Source: Phycisphaeraceae bacterium (GTDB lineage: Bacteria; Planctomycetota; Phycisphaerae; Phycisphaerales; UBA1924). Taken from it: 64,000 nt of DNA. The stretch lies in NCBI GenBank assembly GCA_019636555.1, contig JAHBXH010000001.1, positions 2,142,928 through 2,206,927 of the forward strand, given 5' to 3'. The translations under genes and the position numbers were made by a program. Of the stretch, positions 12,396 through 21,354 are shown in pieces (position 1 is the first letter of the stretch; each line of letters opens with the position of its first letter). Under the pieces are notes generated by a model. The model worked only from the letters and a program-made list of their open reading frames with translations, had not been told where the DNA came from and did no database searches.

Positions 12396-12764
12396 ATGGT
12401 TGCCATCCGCGATGTCATGCCCGCCACCCGTGCGTCGATCACTCACAAGTTCATGATCGCTCGGCACGAGGGTTACCTGACGATCGGCCTGTACCCCGAC
12501 GGCCGCCCCGGCGAGATTTTTGTGAAAATGGCGAAAGAGGGCTCAACGATCTGCGGCATGGCTCAGGCCTTTTGCCGCGCGTTCAGTCTCGCGCTGCAAT
12601 TCGGCTTGCCTCTGAAGGAAGCTGTTGCCCGCTTCAAGAACATGCGCTTCGAGCCCATGGGACCTACGAGCAACCCGGAAATCCCCGAAGCGCAATCGAT
12701 TATCGATTACGTCGCCCGGTATCTCGAACTCGAGTTTCTCGAAAAAGCTCCGCGCCGATTCTGA
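12396..12764 (+). CDS. TSCPD-domain protein, NrdJb-like (B12-dependent ribonucleotide reductase accessory subunit)
   Basis: Stand-alone protein of 122 residues matching the C-terminal TSCPD domain of class II ribonucleotide reductase. Diagnostic segments are TRASITHKFMI, GYLTIGLYPDGRPGEIF, MAKEGSTICGMAQAFCRAF, GLPLKEAVARFKNMRFEP and SIIDYVARYLELEFL. In Pseudomonas aeruginosa the same domain is a separate polypeptide (NrdJb) needed for activity of NrdJa. No catalytic NrdJ gene is in the window. The frame extends to an ATG at 12339, but the ATG at 12396 has AAGGA at the proper distance and begins where family similarity begins. Confidence 0.8.
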   Translation: MVAIRDVMPATRASITHKFMIARHEGYLTIGLYPDGRPGEIFVKMAKEGSTICGMAQAFCRAFSLALQFGLPLKEAVARFKNMRFEPMGPTSNPEIPEAQSIIDYVARYLELEFLEKAPRRF

Positions 12765-12782
12765 GCCTCGGGAGCGGACGGC

Positions 12783-13778
12783 TCAAGCCAGAACCTGATG
12801 AGGCGGCTTTTTCCCGGCGAGAATAGCCGCTGCGTTTTCGCACGCCAGTTGAGTCATCATCGCGCGAAACCGGGCCGCGGCACTCCCGATGTGCGGCGAA
12901 AGCACGACGTTGGTCATCGTCGCAAGATCCGGATGGATTGCCGGCTCGCGTTCGAAGACATCCAGACCCGCCCCCCACAACTTTCCTTTCTTGAGCGCAT
13001 CCACGAGCGCCTGCTCATCCACGACTGGCCCGCGCGAGGTGTTCACCAGAATCGCGCCCTCTTTCAACTTCGCGAGCGCCGCGGCATCGATGAGATGTCG
13101 GGTCTCTGCGGTCAGGGGCGTGTGGACGCTCACAACGTCTGCCCGGGCCATTCCATCGTGCAAAGCCACGCGCTCGGCCGCGAGAGGCGCCATTTCAAAC
13201 TCGAGATGGCGTGATCGGGCGACATACAACACGCGCATTCCCCAACCAACCGAGCGCAGCGCGGTCGCGTACCCGATGCGCCCGGCGCCCACGATCAGGA
13301 GCATCTTGCCGGTCAGATCCTGTCCGAGAAACTGCGCCATGCCGAGCGGACCGGCTTTGGCCCAATCACCCGATCGTGCGAACCGGTCGGCTTCAATCAA
13401 CCGACGCGCGGTCGCGAGAATCAGCAGCCACGCCATGTCGGCCGTGCCTTCGGTGACCGCGTCCGGCGTGTTGCCTACGAAAACGCCGCGCTTCGCACAT
13501 TCCGCCAAATCGATGTTCTCGTGGCCGACCGCCAGATTGCATACCCCGCGGATCTGCGAGCCCGCGGCATCGAGAAACTCCGCATCCACCTTGTCGGAAT
13601 ACATCGATATGACGACATCGGCTCCGCGAACATGGCGCAGAAGCCCCGCCCGATCCAGGCGGTCGGCGGGCCCGTTCTTGAGCACAACATCGATTCCCGG
13701 CGACTCAATCGAAAGCCTGCCGGGAACTTCACGCGTCGCAACAACGAGCGCCGATTTCAGCGGTGGCCGCGGATTCAT
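12783..13778 (-). CDS. D-isomer specific 2-hydroxyacid dehydrogenase (glyoxylate/hydroxypyruvate reductase-like)
   Basis: NAD(P)-dependent cytosolic oxidoreductase of 331 residues. The Rossmann motif is VGAGRIG (about 165-171). Catalytic residues sit in NTSRGPVVDE (Arg), DVFEREP (Glu) and SPHIGSA (His), the canonical Arg-Glu-His triad. The substrate-domain motif NLAVGHENIDL resembles the NxxVGxDNID of glyoxylate/hydroxypyruvate and related reductases. Exact substrate unknown. Converges with the NrdJb-like gene (18-base gap) and diverges from the EEP hydrolase. Confidence 0.93.
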   Translation of the reverse strand: MNPRPPLKSALVVATREVPGRLSIESPGIDVVLKNGPADRLDRAGLLRHVRGADVVISMYSDKVDAEFLDAAGSQIRGVCNLAVGHENIDLAECAKRGVFVGNTPDAVTEGTADMAWLLILATARRLIEADRFARSGDWAKAGPLGMAQFLGQDLTGKMLLIVGAGRIGYATALRSVGWGMRVLYVARSRHLEFEMAPLAAERVALHDGMARADVVSVHTPLTAETRHLIDAAALAKLKEGAILVNTSRGPVVDEQALVDALKKGKLWGAGLDVFEREPAIHPDLATMTNVVLSPHIGSAAARFRAMMTQLACENAAAILAGKKPPHQVLA

Positions 13779-13825
13779 GGGCGATAGCCTATGACAGTTG
13801 ACCGAATCTGATCGGTGGGAGAGCC

Positions 13826-14632
13826 ATGATCCGCATCATCCATTGGAACATTCTGCATGGCGGCGGATCGAGAAGGATGCCCGAGATCATCCTCAACCTG
13901 CTCGCCCAGAAGCCGGACCTGATACTGCTCTCTGAATATCGAACGACAGTCGGTGGACAGATTCGAGGGGTTCTCGCCGATCACGGCCTCGAACATCAAC
14001 GGTCTTCTCTTCCGGCTGCCCACAAGAACGGATTGATGTGGGCTTCGCGCTTTCCGCTTGAGGTGCCGCCGAGCCCAGCTCCGGCGACGCACGGACTCGG
14101 CACCCGCTGGCTGGAGGTGATCGTCGAAGGACACGATCTGCACCTGACCGGCCTTCATATTCCGGACGACTCTCGACCGGCGGCACGCGCGGTTTGCTGG
14201 CGGGCGATTGTGAATCACGCCCGTATCCAGAAGGATAAATCTCACATTTTTTTGGGAGATTTCAATACCGGGCGTCATGGGCTGGACGAGGAAGGTCGCA
14301 CGTTCACCTGCACCAGCCAGCTCGGTGCCGTCTGCACGCTCGGGTACGCTGACGCCTTCCGGGTTTTCTCCCCCCGCGCGAGAGAATGGACGTGGAAAGC
14401 ACCGCTCGGTTCGCGCGCAAGACCTGCAAGCACAGCACTTTCCGGCGGTTTTCGGCTGGATTCCGCGTTGGTGTCTCCCCCACTTGTTTCCCGCCTTGCG
14501 CGAGCAGATTACATCCATTCCGTGCGGAAAACGGGCATTTCCGATCACTCCGCCATGGTGGTCGAACTTGACACGGCCGGATCGGGAAAACAAAAATGTG
14601 TGGATTTGATGCGGGAAACGGCGATTTTTTGA
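13826..14632 (+). CDS. Endonuclease/exonuclease/phosphatase (EEP) family protein
   Basis: Metal-dependent phosphodiesterase or nuclease of 268 residues, without a signal peptide, so cytoplasmic. EEP motifs appear in order: HWNIL (metal-binding Asn), LLSEYR (catalytic Glu), GDFNTG (Asp/Asn), RLDSALVS and SDHSAMVVEL (Asp-His dyad). ExoIII-like DNA repair enzymes share this pattern, but substrate cannot be assigned. GGGAG lies upstream of the ATG. The HU-like gene follows on the same strand but has its own promoter. Confidence 0.88.
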   Translation: MIRIIHWNILHGGGSRRMPEIILNLLAQKPDLILLSEYRTTVGGQIRGVLADHGLEHQRSSLPAAHKNGLMWASRFPLEVPPSPAPATHGLGTRWLEVIVEGHDLHLTGLHIPDDSRPAARAVCWRAIVNHARIQKDKSHIFLGDFNTGRHGLDEEGRTFTCTSQLGAVCTLGYADAFRVFSPRAREWTWKAPLGSRARPASTALSGGFRLDSALVSPPLVSRLARADYIHSVRKTGISDHSAMVVELDTAGSGKQKCVDLMRETAIF

Positions 14633-14642
14633 CCCGTCGGAC

Positions 14643-14671
14643 TTGCAGAGCGCGTTGTTCTGCGATACAAA
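14643..14671 (+). promoter_or_regulatory. Putative sigma70 promoter of the HU-like gene
   Basis: TTGCAG (14643-14648), a 17-base spacer, then TACAAA (14666-14671). It lies between the EEP stop and the HU-like start and would give a leader of about 85 bases. Confidence 0.5.
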
Positions 14672-14715
14672 CTCCGCGAAATCCCCGTGAAAAACAGTCT
14701 TTCACAGGGACCGAG

Positions 14716-14734
14716 GCGTGTCCGGAGGACACGC
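14716..14734 (+). other. Leader hairpin before the HU-like gene
   Basis: A perfect 8-base stem (GCGTGTCC / GGACACGC) with a GGA loop sits in the predicted 5' leader, about 28 bases before the start codon. It has no U tract, so it is more likely a structured leader element than a terminator. Confidence 0.5.
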
Positions 14735-14762
14735 GTGTACCGAGTCAATGGAGACGACACAC

Positions 14763-15116
14763 ATGGCGAAACCGAAACCCGCAGCAGTCAAAGCCCCGAA
14801 ACTTGTTCCCGCTCCCAAGGTCCGCAGCAAGGGCGATGTGTACGGCACGATCGCCGCTCACACCGGCCTCGCACGCAAACAAGTCGCCGGTGTGTTCGAC
14901 ACGATGAGCGAAATCATCAAAGCCGACCTCGCCAAGGGCTGCGGCATGTTCGCTGTCCCGGGCATGATGAAGATCACCGTGATCAAGAAGCCCGCGACCA
15001 AGGGCGGCATGCGCCCCAACCCGTTCAAGCCGGGCGAAATGATGGAAGTGAAGCCGAAGCCGGCCCGCAAGGTCGTGAAGGTTCGCGCGCTGCGCGCCCT
15101 GAAGGCAATGGTCTGA
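14763..15116 (+). CDS. HU/IHF family DNA-binding protein with basic N-terminal tail
   Basis: Nucleoid protein of 117 residues (HU is usually about 90). A Lys/Pro/Ala-rich tail (about 25 residues) precedes the HU fold: dimerisation helices (GTIAAHTGLARKQVAGVFDTM), the beta-arm region (VPGMMKITVIKKPATKGGMRP, where RNP-type bases of the arm are replaced by RPNPFKPGE) and a basic C-terminal helix. The ATG at 14763 has GGAGA upstream; the longer frame starting at 14718 covers the leader hairpin and is rejected. Followed by a strong terminator, so monocistronic. Confidence 0.88.
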   Translation: MAKPKPAAVKAPKLVPAPKVRSKGDVYGTIAAHTGLARKQVAGVFDTMSEIIKADLAKGCGMFAVPGMMKITVIKKPATKGGMRPNPFKPGEMMEVKPKPARKVVKVRALRALKAMV

Positions 15117-15142
15117 TTCGATTCTTTCAGCAGGAATTCGCA

Positions 15143-15175
15143 ACGCCCCGGCCGAAGCTGGGGCGTCTGCTTTTT
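15143..15175 (+). terminator. Rho-independent terminator after the HU-like gene
   Basis: A 10-base stem (ACGCCCCGGC / GCTGGGGCGT, one G-T pair) with a CGAA tetraloop, followed by TCTGC and TTTTT. Confidence 0.85.
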
Positions 15176-15221
15176 GCCGGCGATATTTGAAAAGCCCGGC
15201 AGGCGTGACACAATCCAGCAC

Positions 15222-16073
15222 ATGGGCCGACTGGCACTCGAGACAACGATATTGACCCACGGCGTGCCTCGTGACGCGGCATTGCCGCTCGCGCGCGAAC
15301 TCGCCGCGATCTGCACGAAAAACGGAGCGGAGCCGGCGCTTGTCGGGGTGTTTCGCGGTCAGCCGATCGCGGGCATGAGCGAGTCACAACTCGTCGAGAT
15401 GTTGAATTCAGGAGAAGTCGCCAAGGCAAACTCGGCAAACCTCGGCGCGCTGATCTTCCAGCAATCGCATGCTTCGACAACAGTCGCCGCGACGATGGAG
15501 ATCGCGGCGGGAGCCGGAATCAAAGTCTTTGCGACCGGCGGCATCGGGGGTGTTCACCAGGGATTCGCACAACACCTTGACATCTCCGCCGATCTGCTGG
15601 CGTTGACCAGATTTGCGGTGGCCGTGATCGCGAGCGGCGTCAAATCCATCCTGGATGTTCTCGCGACGCGCGAACTTCTGGAAACGCTCGGCGTTCCGGT
15701 CATCGGCTTTCAAACGTCCGAGTTTCCCGCGTTCTATTTGAGGGAGTCCGGCGCGGGAGTGGATGCCCGCTTTGACGACGTTCAGAGTCTCGCCGGGTTC
15801 ATCCGAAAGGAACTCGAGCGAACCGGGCGCGGAATACTGATCGTCAACCCCATTCCGAAAGCGGATGAGTTGGATAGGGCTCAGTTCTCGGGTTGGCTCG
15901 ATTCGGCACGGTCCGAACTTGGAGACGCTGCCAAGGGCCGCCAAGCGACTCCGGCTTTGCTGGCAAGGCTGCACGCGTTATCGGGGGGAAAGACGCTCGA
16001 AGCGAACTTGGCGTTGATCCGTTCGAATGTCGAAGTCGGCTCGCGCCTTGCTGCCGCGTTAGGTAATCACTAA
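15222..16073 (+). CDS. psuG: Pseudouridine-5'-phosphate glycosidase
   Basis: Cleaves pseudouridine 5'-phosphate to uracil and ribose 5-phosphate, 283 residues. Family signatures: ALETTILTHG (catalytic Glu region), GAEPALVGVFRG, KANSANLGAL (Lys), FATGGIGGVHQG, ASGVKSILDV (active-site Lys) and the C-terminal LIVNPIP with the conserved Asn. The ATG at 15222 matches the family start; the longer frame begins at a TTG inside the preceding terminator. The usual partner PsuK kinase is not adjacent, so phosphorylation must be done by a gene elsewhere. Confidence 0.94.
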   Translation: MGRLALETTILTHGVPRDAALPLARELAAICTKNGAEPALVGVFRGQPIAGMSESQLVEMLNSGEVAKANSANLGALIFQQSHASTTVAATMEIAAGAGIKVFATGGIGGVHQGFAQHLDISADLLALTRFAVAVIASGVKSILDVLATRELLETLGVPVIGFQTSEFPAFYLRESGAGVDARFDDVQSLAGFIRKELERTGRGILIVNPIPKADELDRAQFSGWLDSARSELGDAAKGRQATPALLARLHALSGGKTLEANLALIRSNVEVGSRLAAALGNH

Positions 16074-16340
16074 CTAGATTTGGGTGTTCTCGGAATGGGG
16101 TAAGCACCTCGCCTTCACCGAAGTTTCGCGCCAAAACGACAGTGACTGAGCCGCTTGCCGGGCTGATTCTGGTACAATTGTTAAGAAGTCAGCGGACGGG
16201 GGAGTTGAGAGAACCCTTCGCAGGAACAACCCGCCGCCGTTGGCACAGATCCGGGTTCCCGAGTACTCGTGGTGCGCGAAAACTGCGCATGCATGAATTG
16301 GTATCGAAGCGTCGGAATTTTTTCAGCAAGGAGAATGAGA

Positions 16341-18824
16341 ATGGATCGGAAGGCGAATCTGCTCGCGCTCGTTATCGTCGCCGGCCTCGCGGCCCCGGCA
16401 ATGGCCCAAGACAGCATTTCAAAGAACGCAAACGGGGGCAACGGCCTCCCGGGCGATGCGCTGAACTGGACCGACTCGCTCGCGCAGCGCGGCCGGTATG
16501 TGGTTGAGTCGCAGCGCTTGACCACCTCGTGGGGCGTGAAGTTCGGCATTGTCCCGCTCATCAAGACCGACCGTCCGACCAATGCGACCCAGACCACTTC
16601 GTTCTTCAACAACCTGGCGGGCTCGTTCGGTCTCAGCCGCACGCAGCGAGTGGCGAATTTCCGCGGCACGAGCTATACCTACTGGCAAGCGGCGACGGCC
16701 GGATTGAATCCGACGCAGAACGACCAGACTCTGAACTATGCGCCGCTGACTCCTGCCGGTTCTTCGTTCCAGTTCGGCGCATTCGTCAACCAGTTCGGCG
16801 CTGCCGACGCTCCGTCCTCCACCGTGAACTCCAGCATCGGTGCGGTCGTCAACTACGCGCCGGACAACATCCGCCGGTTCTACGTCGATCGCTCGCTGCT
16901 CGCTTCCAGCAGCCCGACCGGTAACGCCAGCGACAATAACGGCTCGCTGTCCACGGGCGCCGCGGATTCGAATGGTCTGTTCACGCTGCGTGCCGACAAC
17001 AACGGCGGCAACTCGGCGACGACCCAGCGCATTCAGGGACAAAACGTGCTCCGCACGAACCTGCTCGCCCGAAACAACGCGATCAACACCCTTTTCGGAA
17101 GCGGCGCGAACACCGCTGCCGCTGACGCCGCGGCGACTGCGTTCGTGGTCAACGGCTACACCGGCGGCACGATTTCGATCCCGAGCATGCTCCCGGCTTC
17201 GCTCGCGCAGGGTGGAAACGCCCGCTACCTTGGGCCGGACTTCAACAAGGCCTTCGAGTATGAACCCGTCGTCGGCGGTCCGGTGACGATCCTCCCGCCG
17301 GCGTCGAGCTATCTCGCAACGGTTTCGACGACGTCCGGCCAGCCGATTGGCGGAACCTATCCCGACCATCGCGGCTCGATTTGCGTTTATCCGGGCTCCC
17401 TTTTCGGAGGCGGGTCGGTCGCTACCGCCGCGGTTCTCGCCCGCAGCGGCGCTCAGGGCCCGAACAACGACTACATCTCGATCTGGGGCGTGAACAACGA
17501 TTCCAGCATCACCGCGGGGAAGGTGTACGCCCTGCCGGTTCCGACGAGCATCACGATGAATCGCTCCCCGGCAACCGACAATTCTCCGATCGGTCCGACA
17601 ATCTTCCAGACGATTACGAATCCGGCATTTCCGCCGACCGTGATCACCGCGACAAATATTACTTTCGGCGGCGCGCTCGCCGGGCACCAGGGCGCAACGG
17701 CTTTCCAGGGCGGCAATTCGCAGGTCGCCATCGGCAAGGATCTGCAGGGTCGCGGGCTTGTCGCCGGGCTCTACTACGAAAACTTCAATATGCCCAACGG
17801 TGACACGACGCCCACGCCGAACAACGCCATCATCGTCGGTCGATTTGATCCGAACAATCCGGCGGGAGTCCAGTGGACTGTCGTCGCGTGGACCTACGCG
17901 AACGGCGCCACGGTTTCCGAGTGCGACGGATCGCCGATCCGCGGCGATTGGGGCAACTACGGCAATGAGTCCTCCTCGCAGCCCAGCCCCGGCCAGTTCG
18001 ACGGGAAGGTTGATTTGAATCCCGTCTCTGCCGTGTACGACCGCCCGATCGGTCGCCTGCAGCCTTCGCTGAGCTTCCCCGGTCCGTCGGTCCTCGGCTC
18101 GCCCGCGCTTTCGATGCCGGCGTTCGACTCGGTCGGCAACGTCTGGTTTACCGCTCGCGTTGCGGCGATCAACACGTACAGCACAACGACCCAATCGACT
18201 TTCAGCCGATACAACAGTGCTCTCATCCGCGGCGTCTACAACCCCGACACCTTTACCTACGACCTCGAACTCGTCGCCGAATTCGGCGATCGAATTCTCG
18301 GCAAGAACTCGCTGACTCGTTACTCGATCGGCGGATTCATCTTCGCCGCGGCCAACAACGCGACCTCGCCTTCGACGTTCTTCTCGAGCAGCGTCGCTCC
18401 GTATGCCGACCGCAACATGAACGTTGCCAGCGCCATCTCGAACGGCGACATCGTGAACTGGGGCAACAACGGCGCCGTCATCGACCCGCGCACGCTCGGC
18501 GGGTTGGTCCTCGGCGGCAACTTCCTCTACGACGTTGACGGCGACAACCAGTTCCAGGATCCTTCGGGCACGAACCCGTCGAACCCGAACTCGGTGGACG
18601 AGCAGTACTCGGGCCTGTTCTACATCAACTTCCGTTCGTGCGACGCCGACTTCAACGGCGACACCTTCGTTGACGATGCCGACTTCGTGATCTTCGCACA
18701 GGCGTACAACAACCTGCTCGACACCTTCGGCGACCTCAACTTCGACAACCTGACCGACGACTCCGATTTCGTGATCTTCGCTCAGGCGTACGACCAGCTC
18801 CTCTGCGTCCTGCAGCCGAATTGA
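16341..18824 (+). CDS. Secreted protein with C-terminal dockerin-like repeat pair
   Basis: Exported protein of 827 residues. The signal peptide (LLALVIVAGLAAPAMAQ) is followed by a large Asn/Thr/Ser-rich body with no recognised catalytic motif. The last 60 residues hold two calcium-loop repeats, DFNGDTFVDDADFVIFAQAY and DLNFDNLTDDSDFVIFAQAY, with Asp/Asn at EF-hand-like spacing and each followed by a hydrophobic helix. The ATG at 16341 is chosen because AAGGAG lies 8 bases upstream. Before it is a 267-base region (16074-16340) with no gene. Function unknown; surface anchoring through the C-terminal domain is inferred from family behaviour. Confidence 0.85.
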   Translation: MDRKANLLALVIVAGLAAPAMAQDSISKNANGGNGLPGDALNWTDSLAQRGRYVVESQRLTTSWGVKFGIVPLIKTDRPTNATQTTSFFNNLAGSFGLSRTQRVANFRGTSYTYWQAATAGLNPTQNDQTLNYAPLTPAGSSFQFGAFVNQFGAADAPSSTVNSSIGAVVNYAPDNIRRFYVDRSLLASSSPTGNASDNNGSLSTGAADSNGLFTLRADNNGGNSATTQRIQGQNVLRTNLLARNNAINTLFGSGANTAAADAAATAFVVNGYTGGTISIPSMLPASLAQGGNARYLGPDFNKAFEYEPVVGGPVTILPPASSYLATVSTTSGQPIGGTYPDHRGSICVYPGSLFGGGSVATAAVLARSGAQGPNNDYISIWGVNNDSSITAGKVYALPVPTSITMNRSPATDNSPIGPTIFQTITNPAFPPTVITATNITFGGALAGHQGATAFQGGNSQVAIGKDLQGRGLVAGLYYENFNMPNGDTTPTPNNAIIVGRFDPNNPAGVQWTVVAWTYANGATVSECDGSPIRGDWGNYGNESSSQPSPGQFDGKVDLNPVSAVYDRPIGRLQPSLSFPGPSVLGSPALSMPAFDSVGNVWFTARVAAINTYSTTTQSTFSRYNSALIRGVYNPDTFTYDLELVAEFGDRILGKNSLTRYSIGGFIFAAANNATSPSTFFSSSVAPYADRNMNVASAISNGDIVNWGNNGAVIDPRTLGGLVLGGNFLYDVDGDNQFQDPSGTNPSNPNSVDEQYSGLFYINFRSCDADFNGDTFVDDADFVIFAQAYNNLLDTFGDLNFDNLTDDSDFVIFAQAYDQLLCVLQPN

Positions 18825-18851
18825 TCGACGTTCGATTTCGTATGAACTGTC

Positions 18852-18885
18852 CCGCCCCCGGGCTCAACCGCCCGGGGGCGGCTTT
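18852..18885 (+). terminator. GC-rich hairpin terminator
   Basis: A perfect 12-base stem (CCGCCCCCGGGC / GCCCGGGGGCGG) with a 6-base loop, followed only by CTTT, between two dockerin-like genes. The strong stem suggests transcript 3'-end formation or stabilisation. Confidence 0.65.
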
Positions 18886-18941
18886 GCAAAGAACCTGTTG
18901 AACTTTCCGTCGGGGCGGAAAGGAAAATCAAGGAGTTGATC

Positions 18942-20630
18942 TTGGATTTTCGAAACGCCGCCTTCTTCCTCTGTTTGGCTTCCGGCACTCTGGCGCACGC
19001 TCAGTGGAATCCCGCGAATCGTCAATGGGGCAAAGACGATCCGGATGATTACCGAGTGATGACGTTCAACATTCAGGATCGCGTTTGCTCAACAAATGCG
19101 AAGCAGGAGGGTCAGAATTCGTGGACGGCCATTGCGGTCCAAATCGCCGCGGTGCGCCCCGACGTGCTCGTGATGGTCGAGTGCGGCGACAATTCCGGGA
19201 ACGGAACGGGAATCGCGCAGGGATACAACACGGTCGATACCGTCGCCCGGTTGACGACAACGCTTGATCTGCTCGTGCACGGCGGCACAGACCCCTATGT
19301 CGCCGGCAACCCGACCGTAACGGCGTACGTGACAAAGTATGCCCCGGGCTACGACCTGCCGTACATCTATGTCTCTGATCAAGACGACACGTTCAACCGG
19401 AACGTGGTGCTTTCGAGATTTCCGCTCACTGATCTCAACGGAGATTTTCGAACCGCGATCGGCACGTTCACGCTTTCCGCCGACGCGGCGGTTCCGTACT
19501 ACACGGCCGGCAACGCCGGGGTTCGCGGTTACCTGTTCGCGGAAATCAACCTGCCCGATGATCGATACGGCGGCGACTTTGTGATGGGCGGCGGGCATCT
19601 CAAGTCTGGAAGCAATACCTCGGATCTTGCTGACCGCTTGGCGGCCAGTCAGCGCATCGCGTACTACATCGACGCGGTTTTCAACGGACTCGGCGGCTCA
19701 ACTCCCGATCCACACTTTAAGTGCAGCAATTTCCCGCGCCCGACCAAGGTGCTCACGGCGCAGACCCCTGTAGTTTGGGCGGGCGACTTCAACGAAGATG
19801 AACTCACAAACGGACGCGATGGCCCGGCGCTCTGGATGACCCGGGCGGCAGTTGCAAGTCCGGGCGGGACGGACGGCACCGATCGCGATCGCACCGACAG
19901 CAGCTATGACGATTCCCGCGATCCGTTCACAAACAATCGCAATACGCAGGGTTCGGGTTCCAACAACAAGCTCGACTACATCTGCTGGCAGGATTCGATC
20001 GCCGTTTTGCGCCGCTCCTTCGTGTTCCGACCGAGCACGATGCCATCAACCGCCACTCCTCCCGAACTCGCCGGATATCCGGGACTGTGGTTCAATATTT
20101 CTTCGTGGACGGATCATCGAGCCGTCGTCGCGGACTTTGTCTTGCCCGCGCCCGAAACTCCTTCCGGACACGCGTTGGTGAGCCCCGGTGATGCGGCGCA
20201 GAATCTTGAAACGCCGGCGAGCCTCGCTTGGACCTCCGGCGCTCGCGTCACAACCTATTCCGTCGTGCTATCCGAGAACAGCGATCTCTCGTCTCCGATC
20301 TACACCGCCGCGGTTCCCGCAACCGGACCGTACACGGTTCAGATCCCGGCCGGTCTGCTTTCGAACTGCGGCACGTATTACTGGAGCGTGTCCGCGACCA
20401 ATCGTGGCGGCACGGCGCCATCACCGAGCGGCGTCTGGAGTTTTCAGGTGCGAGGCATCTGCGACCTGAATCTGGACGGATTCGTCGACGACGCCGACTT
20501 TGTCGCTTTTGCGATCGCTTACGACGTGTTCGAAACGACGGACGGCGATTTCAATGGCGACGGTTTCACCGATGATTCGGACTTCGTGATCTTCGCGGCG
20601 GCGTACGACGCCCTGCTCGCCTGTCCCTGA
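18942..20630 (+). CDS. Secreted EEP-family nuclease/phosphodiesterase with fibronectin-like and dockerin-like domains
   Basis: Extracellular protein of 562 residues. After a signal peptide (AFFLCLASGTLAHAQ) comes an EEP catalytic domain with MTFNIQD, VMVECGDN (Glu), GGHLKSGSN (His), VWAGDFNEDE (Asp/Asn) and TDHRAVVADF (Asp-His). Residues about 400-500 form a beta-rich fibronectin-like module (AWTSGARVTTYSVVLSENS). The C-terminus has dockerin-like repeats DLNLDGFVDDADFVAFAIAY and DFNGDGFTDDSDFVIFAAAY and ends LLACP. The start is TTG at 18942, six bases after AAGGAG; a TTG at 18936 directly abuts that site and is less likely. Role: probably scavenging of extracellular nucleic acid or phosphodiesters. 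Confidence 0.87.
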   Translation: MDFRNAAFFLCLASGTLAHAQWNPANRQWGKDDPDDYRVMTFNIQDRVCSTNAKQEGQNSWTAIAVQIAAVRPDVLVMVECGDNSGNGTGIAQGYNTVDTVARLTTTLDLLVHGGTDPYVAGNPTVTAYVTKYAPGYDLPYIYVSDQDDTFNRNVVLSRFPLTDLNGDFRTAIGTFTLSADAAVPYYTAGNAGVRGYLFAEINLPDDRYGGDFVMGGGHLKSGSNTSDLADRLAASQRIAYYIDAVFNGLGGSTPDPHFKCSNFPRPTKVLTAQTPVVWAGDFNEDELTNGRDGPALWMTRAAVASPGGTDGTDRDRTDSSYDDSRDPFTNNRNTQGSGSNNKLDYICWQDSIAVLRRSFVFRPSTMPSTATPPELAGYPGLWFNISSWTDHRAVVADFVLPAPETPSGHALVSPGDAAQNLETPASLAWTSGARVTTYSVVLSENSDLSSPIYTAAVPATGPYTVQIPAGLLSNCGTYYWSVSATNRGGTAPSPSGVWSFQVRGICDLNLDGFVDDADFVAFAIAYDVFETTDGDFNGDGFTDDSDFVIFAAAYDALLACP

Positions 20631-20660
20631 TCAAAGCACGTGCTTCCTGAGAGCTTCCGG

Positions 20661-21311
20661 TTACGGACGAACAAACGGGTTCGACTTCATTTCGCGTCCG
20701 ATGTCTGTTTGCGGCCCGTGCCCCGGAAAGCACCTGGTCTCCGGCGGAAGTGTGTACAACCGCTCGCGGATGCTCTTCGACAAATCTTGGAAGCTGCATC
20801 CCGGGAAATCTGTTCGCCCGATCGACCCTGCGAACAGCGCGTCGCCGACGAATGCGACGCCGTGATTGGCGCTCCACAACGTGACGCTGCCGGGAGAGTG
20901 ACCGGGAGTGTGAAGCACTTTCCACGGACCTCCGGGCAGGTCCAGTTGATCGCCATCCCGAAGCCCCCGATCGCACTTGGGTGCGGTGACGGGCATTCCG
21001 GCCGCGGCGCTTAGGTTGAGCTCCGGGTCGAGCAGCCACTGCGTTTCGTTTTCGTGAATCCAGATGGGCAACTCAGGGAACGTCTCGCGGAGCAGGCGAG
21101 CACCGGCAATGTGGTCGAGGTGAGCGTGTGTCAGAACAAGCGCAATCGGCTTGAGCTTTCCTTCACGCACAATTTCCGCGAGCTGCGCACTCCCGAAACC
21201 CGCATCCACAATGAAGCATTCCGTCGATCCGATTTCCGAAACGACGTAGCAGTTTGTCTCGAAGGGTCCGAGGGGCACCCCCTGAATCTGCAGGCGGGAA
21301 CGGGCGCTCAT
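20661..21311 (-). CDS. MBL-fold metallo-hydrolase (glyoxalase II-like)
   Basis: Zinc hydrolase of 216 residues. The metal motif THAHLDH (61-67) supplies His-x-His-x-Asp-His. Further ligands lie in HTPGHSPGS, FVGDALFAGSIGRTD and CFPGHGPQTDIGRE, in the order seen in the YcbL/glyoxalase II-like group. Likely a thioester or lactone hydrolase; the exact substrate is unknown. Converges with the dockerin-EEP gene (30-base gap) and diverges from the cupin gene. Confidence 0.92.
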   Translation of the reverse strand: MSARSRLQIQGVPLGPFETNCYVVSEIGSTECFIVDAGFGSAQLAEIVREGKLKPIALVLTHAHLDHIAGARLLRETFPELPIWIHENETQWLLDPELNLSAAAGMPVTAPKCDRGLRDGDQLDLPGGPWKVLHTPGHSPGSVTLWSANHGVAFVGDALFAGSIGRTDFPGCSFQDLSKSIRERLYTLPPETRCFPGHGPQTDIGREMKSNPFVRP

Positions 21312-21354
21312 GCGTGAGAATAGGATGGGCTACAACCAGTGAAGGAGTGCTTCC

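Noticed and set aside
11781..12467. Full 228-codon reading of the small minus-strand frame
   Set aside because: Its first 110 codons overlap the NrdJb-like gene and its upstream region and look non-coding; only the part after TTG 12134 is kept, at low confidence.
16155..16175. TTGCCG/TACAAT as promoter of the first dockerin-like gene
   Set aside because: The spacer is only about 12 bases, too short for a sigma70 promoter.
16419..18194. 591-codon minus-strand frame opposite the dockerin-like gene
   Set aside because: Arg-rich shadow sequence with no domain; the sense strand has signal peptide, Shine-Dalgarno and dockerin repeats.
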